Source of the DNA: Planctomycetota bacterium
GTDB taxonomy: Bacteria > Planctomycetota > UBA8742 > JACQVU01
NCBI GenBank assembly: GCA_016209585.1
Contig: JACQVU010000214.1
Coordinates: 1-7,416 of the forward strand
Direction: 5' to 3'
Length of the DNA: 7,416 nucleotides
The notes below the pieces were generated by a model. The model did no database searches, had not been told where the DNA came from, and worked only from the letters and a program-made list of their open reading frames with translations. The translations under genes were made by a program, and so were the position numbers. Positions 1-5,275 of this stretch are shown here, piece after piece (position 1 is the stretch's first letter; each line of letters opens with the position of its first letter).

Positions 1-2071
1 GTCGGGGGTCGGGGGCCGAGGGACGAGGGGCGAGGGACGAGGGGCGAGGGTCGGAGGCCGGGGCCGCGCCGAGCGTCTGGGCCGGGCGGGTGTCGCCGGC
101 CGGCGTTCGCACGGCGCAGGTGGCGAGGCTCTCGCGCGTCGACAGCGGCGCCGTCAACGGTTCGCCCACCAGCCCCGCGAGCGTGGCCGCGCCGCGCTGC
201 GCCGCGTACGAAACCAGTTCCCCCGCGAACGTGGGGAACAGCGGCCAGATCGGCAGGCTGCCCCACTCAACGTCCAGCGACGTGGCGCAGAGCAGCACGG
301 CCCCGCGGCCGAAGGGCTTCTCCAGCAAGAGCGACTCGCGCGGCCCCTCTGTCGCAGCATCGAGGCTGATCAGCCGGATTGTCCCGCGCGCGTCCGCGTC
401 CGCGGCCGGCGGTTTCTTCTCGCCCGGCGCAGGCGGGAGCGTGAGCGAGAGCCAGCGGTCGACCCGCAGCGCGGCCACGGCGGGCGCCAGGTCTTCGCCG
501 GCCAGCGGCGCCAGCAGCGGGTGATCGGGGCGGTCGAGCCGGGGACGGGGCGTCTTGTCGTCCTCCGGCGTGCGTGGGGGGCCGATGGCCGCGGGCAGTA
601 TCCCCGCGCCGTCGCGGTAGAGAAAGCGGTTGTAAAATTCCGCGTCCACCCGGTCGCCGCAGAAGAAGACCACGGTTCCACCGCTGGCGGCGTAGCGCTC
701 CAGCGCGGCCAGCGGTCCAGGGTCGAGCCGCGGGACGTTGGCGACCACGATGAGGCGGTAGCGTTCCAGGTCGGCGGGCGACCAGGAGTCGGGCGTGACC
801 GTGGTCACGGTGACCGGCGTGAGCCGGCCGGCCGCGCGCGGTTCCCCGCCGGCCGCCGCGTCGTCCTTGCGCGAGTCGCCGCCGAACGCGGCCGGCCCGA
901 CCGCCAGGCGGAAGTAGCCCGTCTCGCCGCGGAAGAGCCCGCGCTCCGGCTCGCCGTCGGGGTCGCCGTCGACGCCCAGCACGGGCAGTTCATCGACCAC
1001 CGTGATGACGGCGGCGCGGCGATCGTCAAACGGCAGGTCGTCTTCCCCGGCCAGTTCCACCGCGAGATCGTGCGGGCCAACCTCGTCGAAAACCACCAGG
1101 AACTCGCCCTCCAGGCGCCCTTCGTCGCCCGCCGCGCCCTCGGTAAGGCGGAGCGACCCCGTCCGCCACGGCCGCGAGCCGGCGCGCCAGCGGAAGGCCG
1201 GCGGCTCGACACCCGGCGCCGCCTCGCCGTAGCGGCGGGCCTCCACCCGCACGCGGCAGGGCACGCCCACGCCGGCGATCCGGTCGACCGGCGCGACAGC
1301 CGTCAGCGCCCGGTTGCCGGTTGCCGAGGCCGGGGCCGCGTTGAAAACGTGGAGCCGCGTCTTGCCGCCGGCCGCGGCGGCCAGGGCGGCGAGGGCGCGG
1401 GCCGATGCCTCGGCCTGGCCGGAGCCGGGAGCGCCCCAGTCCGCGGCCTGGGCGTCGGTGAAATAGTGGACCTCCGCGCCGGAGAAGGCCTTGGCGCGCG
1501 GCTGCTCCAGCAGCCGGGTCACGATCGTCAGCGCCGGCGCGGCCCGCGCCCGGCCCGCGCCCGGCGACCAGCGCGCCAGCGACGCGGCTGCGGCGGAGAA
1601 GTTGGTGGAGAAGTCGGGCACGGCGTCGTCGCCGTGGTCGGCGCCCGTGGCCGCGACGACCGTCACGGCGTCGCCCGTCTTGAGGCTGGCGATGAGCGCC
1701 ACCGCGGCGTCCTTGGCGGCCTCGGTCAGAGCGCGGCCATCCGGCCCCGGCGCGGCCATGCTAGCCGAGTCGTCGAACAGGATGACCAGATGGCGCGACC
1801 CCTCTGGAACCAGCGCGGCCAGCACGCCGTCGGGGGCCACGCGGGGACGGAGCATGGCGAACAGGAACGCGCCGACAATGGCCGCGCGCAGGAGCAACAC
1901 GATCAGGTCCTGGAAGCGGAAGCGCCGGCGGGTCCGTTTGAGCGCGCGAGTGAGGAAACTCATGGCCGCCCAGCGCCGCCGGCGAACGCGGAGGCGATTG
2001 AGCAGGTGGATGGCCACCGGCAGCGCCAGGAGCGCGAAGAAGGCGGCGGGAATGGAGCCGAGGAAGGTCAC
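1..2071 (-). CDS. BatA-type membrane-anchored VWA protein with C-terminal GATase-like domain, 3' end outside window
   Basis: The frame is open from a GTG at 2071 to the window edge, giving 690 codons plus one base and no stop. Residues 1-77 form the double-transmembrane BatA-type N-terminus: a first hydrophobic segment (about 2-24, ending in the IHLLNRLRVRRRR motif), a basic loop with MSFLTRALKRTRRR, and a second membrane helix (about 54-73). A von Willebrand A domain follows, with the MIDAS DxSxS motif as D100, S102 and S104. After a beta-rich middle region, residues 437-625 resemble the glutamine-amidotransferase-like fold of these proteins (RLIVVANVPRLD, then YAASGGTVVFFCGDRVD, ending with GRGAVLLCATSLDVEWG). 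Cys471 is probably not a catalytic nucleophile. The GTG overlaps the DUF58 stop (GTGA), and a GGAGG lies 6 bases upstream, which fixes the start. The family works in the membrane as partner of MoxR and DUF58 proteins. The last visible 17 residues (Pro/Arg/Ser-rich) come largely from a heptamer DNA repeat. Family assignment is firm; substrate unknown. Confidence 0.92.
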   Translation of the reverse strand, partial: MTFLGSIPAAFFALLALPVAIHLLNRLRVRRRRWAAMSFLTRALKRTRRRFRFQDLIVLLLRAAIVGAFLFAMLRPRVAPDGVLAALVPEGSRHLVILFDDSASMAAPGPDGRALTEAAKDAAVALIASLKTGDAVTVVAATGADHGDDAVPDFSTNFSAAAASLARWSPGAGRARAAPALTIVTRLLEQPRAKAFSGAEVHYFTDAQAADWGAPGSGQAEASARALAALAAAAGGKTRLHVFNAAPASATGNRALTAVAPVDRIAGVGVPCRVRVEARRYGEAAPGVEPPAFRWRAGSRPWRTGSLRLTEGAAGDEGRLEGEFLVVFDEVGPHDLAVELAGEDDLPFDDRRAAVITVVDELPVLGVDGDPDGEPERGLFRGETGYFRLAVGPAAFGGDSRKDDAAAGGEPRAAGRLTPVTVTTVTPDSWSPADLERYRLIVVANVPRLDPGPLAALERYAASGGTVVFFCGDRVDAEFYNRFLYRDGAGILPAAIGPPRTPEDDKTPRPRLDRPDHPLLAPLAGEDLAPAVAALRVDRWLSLTLPPAPGEKKPPAADADARGTIRLISLDAATEGPRESLLLEKPFGRGAVLLCATSLDVEWGSLPIWPLFPTFAGELVSYAAQRGAATLAGLVGEPLTAPLSTRESLATCAVRTPAGDTRPAQTLGAAPASDPRPSSLAPRPSAPDPR
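17..51. repeat. Heptamer tandem repeat CGAGGGN inside the VWA gene
   Basis: Five uninterrupted 7-base units on the + strand read CGAGGGA, CGAGGGG, CGAGGGA, CGAGGGG, CGAGGGT, so the first four form two exact copies of a 14-mer. Degenerate units continue on both sides (GTCGGGG twice at 1-14, CGGAGGC at 52-58), so the array probably extends past the window edge. It lies in the VWA coding frame and is translated as a Pro/Arg/Ser/Ala-rich stretch. Because 7 is not a multiple of 3, gain or loss of one unit would shift the frame. Confidence 0.85.
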
Positions 2072-2967
2072 CGGCGCCCTCCATGCCGGGCGGCGAGGTA
2101 GTCGGAGAGGACGGCGTCGACGGGGTCGGCGGTGCTCACCGGCACGTAGTCGATCTCATGCCGGACGCAGCCTTCGCGGACCTCGCGCTGGAATGCGCCG
2201 AGTTCGGCGAGATAGGAGTCGCGCAGGCCGCGCGGGTCGGCGGTGAGGAGGCCGGCGCTTTCGAGACCCTCGAACCGGGTGAGGCCGTCGAAGGGGAGGC
2301 GCCACTCGTCTTCATGGAGCAGGTGGAAGACGGCGACCTCGTGGGGCCGGAAGCGCAGGAGGCGCAGGCCGGCCAGGACGCGGTCGGGTTCGTCGAGGAG
2401 GTCGGAGATGATCACCACCAGCGCCCGCCGCGGCAGCGCCTTTGCGGCCGCGCGGAAAGCGGCGGCCAGGTCGGAGCGGCGCACGGGGCGCGCCGCCTCC
2501 AGGTCGGCGGCCATGGCCGGCAGGAAGGTTTTGCTGGTGGTGGCGGGGTGAACGGCGCGGAGGTCGTCGTCGAACAGGCAGAGGCCGGCCGCGTCGGCCA
2601 GATGCATGGCCAGGTAGCAGATGGAGGCCGCCAGCACGGAGCCGTAGCGCAGTTTGGAGAGAGCGGGGGCGCCGTAGGCCATGGACTCGCTCACGTCGAG
2701 CAGCACCTGCACGCGCAGGTTGGTCTCCTCTTCGAACTGCCGGACGTAGAGACGGTCGGTGCGCGCGAAGACCTTCCAGTCGAGGTGGCGGGTGTCGTCG
2801 CCCACCACGTACTCGCGGTGCTCGGCGAACTCCACCGAACTGCCCTTGTAGGGCGAGCGGTGGCGGCCCGCCAGGAAGCCCTCCACGATGTGGCGGGCCG
2901 CGATGTCGAGCCGGGAGATCTTCTCGATGATGTCAGGGACGAAGAACGTCGAGAAGGAGTCCGCCAT
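2068..2967 (-). CDS. DUF58 family protein with VWA-like MIDAS site
   Basis: This 299-residue protein carries the full DUF58 signature. Residues 44-90 hold SVEFAEHREYVVGDD, then TRHLDWKVFART and the FEEET segment, followed at once by the MIDAS motif LLDVSESM (D91, S93, S95). A second acidic site, IISDLLDEPD near 187-196, sits where VWA folds place another metal ligand. There is no signal peptide or clear membrane helix, so it is probably a peripheral cytoplasmic protein. DUF58 proteins accompany MoxR ATPases and BatA-type VWA proteins and are thought to be adaptors or substrates of the ATPase; the exact role is unknown. I chose the ATG at 2967 because the family normally starts shortly before the LDIAARHIVEG-type helix, and because AGGGG lies 4 bases upstream. 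In-frame ATGs at 2991 and 2985 lack a ribosome site but cannot be excluded. The gene overlaps the end of the MoxR gene by 35 bases. Confidence 0.93.
   Translation of the reverse strand: MADSFSTFFVPDIIEKISRLDIAARHIVEGFLAGRHRSPYKGSSVEFAEHREYVVGDDTRHLDWKVFARTDRLYVRQFEEETNLRVQVLLDVSESMAYGAPALSKLRYGSVLAASICYLAMHLADAAGLCLFDDDLRAVHPATTSKTFLPAMAADLEAARPVRRSDLAAAFRAAAKALPRRALVVIISDLLDEPDRVLAGLRLLRFRPHEVAVFHLLHEDEWRLPFDGLTRFEGLESAGLLTADPRGLRDSYLAELGAFQREVREGCVRHEIDYVPVSTADPVDAVLSDYLAARHGGRR
2078..2082 (-). promoter_or_regulatory. Shine-Dalgarno for the VWA gene GTG start
   Basis: GGAGG on the minus strand lies within the last codons of the DUF58 gene, 6 bases before the GTG at 2071. It supports this non-ATG start and translational coupling through the GTGA stop/start overlap. 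Confidence 0.7.
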
Positions 2968-4024
2968 GCGGCCCCTGCCTTTCATGAGCATCGAGGGCGC
3001 CAGCCGCCCGGGCGATCACCAGGTCGGGCGCCAGCCCCTCACTGAGCGCGTGAGGCGTCAGTTCCACGCGGTGGCGCAGCGCCGGGGCGGCCACCGCGCG
3101 CACGTCGCCCACCGACGCGAACGGCCGGCCGGCCAGCGCCGCACGGGCCTTGGCCGCCAGCGCCAGGTGCGCCGCGGCCCGCGTGCCGGGACCGCGCGCG
3201 ATGGCGGCCCGCGACCGCCCCCCACCCGAACGGCCGCGACCGGCCCCAACGTCGGCCGCGCCGCCGGGGCGCAAGGCCCGCGTCAGCGCCAGCGCGTAGC
3301 GCGCCGTCTTCTCCGGCAGCGGCGCGGCCCGCACCAGGCGCTGCATCGCCAGCACCTCGTCGCGGCTCAGCGCGGGCACGGCCTCGGCCGGCGGGCCGGT
3401 GGTGGTGCGCCGGGCGATCTCGGCCTCCTCCTCCGGCGTGGGGTAGCCCACCGCGATCTGCAACAGGAAGCGGTCACGCTGGGCGCGGGGAAGCGGGTAG
3501 GTGCCCTCCATCTCAATGGGGTTGCGCGTGGCCAGCACCACGAAGGGCGGCTCCAGCGCGTGGTCCTCGCCGGCGGCGCTCACCCGGCCGTCCTGCATGG
3601 CCTGGAGCAGCGCGGCCTGGGTTTTCGGCGGCGTGCGGTTGATTTCGTCGGCCAGCAGCACGTGGGCGAAGACCGGCCCCGGCGCGAAGCGGAAGCGGCG
3701 CTCGCCGGTGTGGGGGTCGCTCTCAATGACCACGCCGCCGGTGACGTCCTGCGGCATGAGGTCGGGCGTGAACTGGATGCGGGAGAAGGTGAGGTCGAGC
3801 GCCTGCGCCACGGTCTTCACCAGAAGCGTTTTGGCGAGGCCGGGAACGCCTTCCAGCAGCGCGTGGCCGCCGGCGAAGAGCGCGATGAGCGTCTCCTCGA
3901 CCACCGCGTTCTGGCCGACGATGACGCCGGCCACCTGCCGCGAAAGACGCGCCCGCGCCTCGCTCAGCCGGGCCAGACAACTCTCCGGGGCCGGAGCGGG
4001 AAGGGAGGGGGGCGAGAGGCTCAC
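2933..4024 (-). CDS. MoxR-family AAA+ ATPase
   Basis: This 363-residue AAA+ ATPase is of the MoxR type (AAA_3 core plus lid). The Walker A loop is GVPGLAKT at 59-66, preceded by the usual VGQ (36-38) and GHALLEG elements. Walker B is VLLADEINRTPPKTQAALLQAMQD (D126, E127; motif starts at 122), and sensor 1 is VLATRNPIEMEGTYPLPRAQ from 163, which is near invariant in MoxR proteins. The lid carries GPGTRAA (sensor-2 Arg282) and the DVRAVAAPALRHRV element (307-320). The protein is cytoplasmic and hydrolyses ATP to remodel or activate partner proteins, typically ones with VWA domains, which are encoded directly downstream. The GTG start overlaps the stop of the upstream gene (GTGA) with no obvious Shine-Dalgarno, suggesting translational coupling. 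Residues 253-274 are an unusual Gly/Arg-rich stretch in the lid. The 363-residue length is slightly above the usual 310-340. Confidence 0.95.
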   Translation of the reverse strand: MSLSPPSLPAPAPESCLARLSEARARLSRQVAGVIVGQNAVVEETLIALFAGGHALLEGVPGLAKTLLVKTVAQALDLTFSRIQFTPDLMPQDVTGGVVIESDPHTGERRFRFAPGPVFAHVLLADEINRTPPKTQAALLQAMQDGRVSAAGEDHALEPPFVVLATRNPIEMEGTYPLPRAQRDRFLLQIAVGYPTPEEEAEIARRTTTGPPAEAVPALSRDEVLAMQRLVRAAPLPEKTARYALALTRALRPGGAADVGAGRGRSGGGRSRAAIARGPGTRAAAHLALAAKARAALAGRPFASVGDVRAVAAPALRHRVELTPHALSEGLAPDLVIARAAGALDAHERQGPHGGLLLDVLRP

Positions 4025-5274
4025 CGCTGGAAAATGGGCAGGAACTTGAACGGAATCTGAAGAATGAGCGCGCCGATGGCGGTGGCGAACGGCCGCCCGT
4101 AGTCGCGGTCCGTCCAGGAGCCGTCACGGGCCTGACGCGGGAGCAGCGAATCGCGGATTTTCTGGTAGTAGGTCTCCCAGTAGACCGGGTCGGGCGCGTG
4201 GTACATGGCCTGCGCGGCGTAGAAGTGGGCGTACCAGAAGTGGTCTTCGTCGGTGAAGCGGAACTTGGAATCGTTCTTGCGCGCCTCCCAGAAGAGCGCG
4301 CCCAGGCCGCCCTCCAGCACGTTTCCGGAGTAGACGCCCGACCCTTGCAGCGACGATACCGCCGCCGCCGTCAGCGCCCAGGAGGTCTTGCCGCGGGCCA
4401 TGGCCAGCGAGTAACAGAAATAGTACCCCTTGGCGTTCTCGCCCTTGAGGTTCTTGTAGTCGCGCGGCACCGCGCACTTCTGCACGTACTCGATGGCCCG
4501 CTCGATGACCTTCCGGTCGACCACCAGCCCGGCCTCCCGCGCGGATCGCAACGCCTGCACCTGCGCGATGGTGGTCGAGGCTTCGTCCCAGATGCCGGGG
4601 GTCGGCTCGTACCCCCAACCTCCCGCGGGGGTCTGCGACTTCTCCACCACCGCGACCGCCCGGTTCAGCGCCTGCTTCAACCGCTCGTCAGGAACGGTGC
4701 CGTAGATCTCCGCCAGCATCAACGTGGCGAACCCGTGGCCGTGGATGCGCGACTGATCGCCCTCCAGCGAAATGTAGCCGCTCGGCCGCTGCGCCGAGAG
4801 CAGAAAGTCAATCCCCCGCCGCACCTGCACGCCGTAAGGGCCGGAATCGGGCACGTTGCCCCCGGCCACCAGCGCCAGGCAGGCCAGCGCCGTCATCGCC
4901 ACCCGCGTGTCGCCGCGCTGCATGAAACCCGTGCCGCCCCACGAACCTTCCGGCCGCTGTTCCCCCGCCAGCCAGGCGAGCGCCCGTTCAATGGCGCGCT
5001 CGGTCTCCGGCGTGACCAGCCGCGCGTCGTTCTGCTCCGTCCCCACCCGGCGTTGGAACCACTCCCGCTTCGGCGGCGACGCCGCTTCCGGCTGTTCCGC
5101 CCCCGGCGCTTTCTGCCCGGCCCCGGCGGCCGGCGCGGCGGGTTTCGGGTCGTTGCCCGCCGCCCGCTCCGCGGGCTGGCCGCTTTTGGCGCCCTCCTCT
5201 CCGGGCGCCAGCGTGGCCGCCAGGAAACCGGCGACGAGCACGGCCGCGACGTGGACGGCGACGCGACGGGGCAT
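4021..5274 (-). CDS. Exported prenyltransferase/squalene-oxidase repeat (alpha/alpha-barrel) protein
   Basis: This 417-residue protein starts with a signal peptide (residues 1-23: two Arg, then a hydrophobic core AAVLVAGFLAATLA). A disordered Pro/Ala/Gly/Lys linker (about 25-70) leads into an alpha/alpha-barrel of the squalene cyclase/prenyltransferase superfamily (about 88-400). Barrel repeats show the Gly-Trp turns typical of the fold: EQRPEGSWGG (105-114), KSQTPAGGWGYEP (212-224) and RQARDGSWTD (380-389). A conserved HFWYAHFYAAQAMYH block (345-359) and the C-terminal QIPFKFLPIFQR tail match planctomycete members of the family as I remember them. The DxDD acid of squalene-hopene cyclase is absent; the nearest segment reads IWDEASTT. 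A terpene cyclase role is therefore unlikely and function is unknown. The ATG at 5274 is preferred because the signal peptide begins there, GGAGG lies 9 bases upstream, and the previous stop is one base away. An upstream in-frame start at 5463 would add 63 basic, unsignal-like residues. Confidence 0.88.
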   Translation of the reverse strand: MPRRVAVHVAAVLVAGFLAATLAPGEEGAKSGQPAERAAGNDPKPAAPAAGAGQKAPGAEQPEAASPPKREWFQRRVGTEQNDARLVTPETERAIERALAWLAGEQRPEGSWGGTGFMQRGDTRVAMTALACLALVAGGNVPDSGPYGVQVRRGIDFLLSAQRPSGYISLEGDQSRIHGHGFATLMLAEIYGTVPDERLKQALNRAVAVVEKSQTPAGGWGYEPTPGIWDEASTTIAQVQALRSAREAGLVVDRKVIERAIEYVQKCAVPRDYKNLKGENAKGYYFCYSLAMARGKTSWALTAAAVSSLQGSGVYSGNVLEGGLGALFWEARKNDSKFRFTDEDHFWYAHFYAAQAMYHAPDPVYWETYYQKIRDSLLPRQARDGSWTDRDYGRPFATAIGALILQIPFKFLPIFQR

Positions 5275-5275
5275 C

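Noticed and set aside
611..760. Possible active amidotransferase in the VWA protein (Cys471 in FFCGDR)
   Set aside because: The cysteine is not in a Gly-x-Cys-x-Gly nucleophile elbow, and this position in the GATase-like fold of BatA-type proteins is usually not catalytic. I treat the domain as non-enzymatic.
521..2101. Long + strand open frame of 526 codons
   Set aside because: It is antisense to the VWA gene and is open only because the sequence is GC-rich. Its translation is Arg/Gly/Ala-rich with no domain, while the minus-strand frame has membrane helices and a MIDAS motif.
2083..4060. Two further long + strand frames (2083-3045 and 2888-4060)
   Set aside because: They are antisense to the DUF58 and MoxR genes, whose family motifs are unmistakable. 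The + strand products are compositionally biased and unrecognisable.
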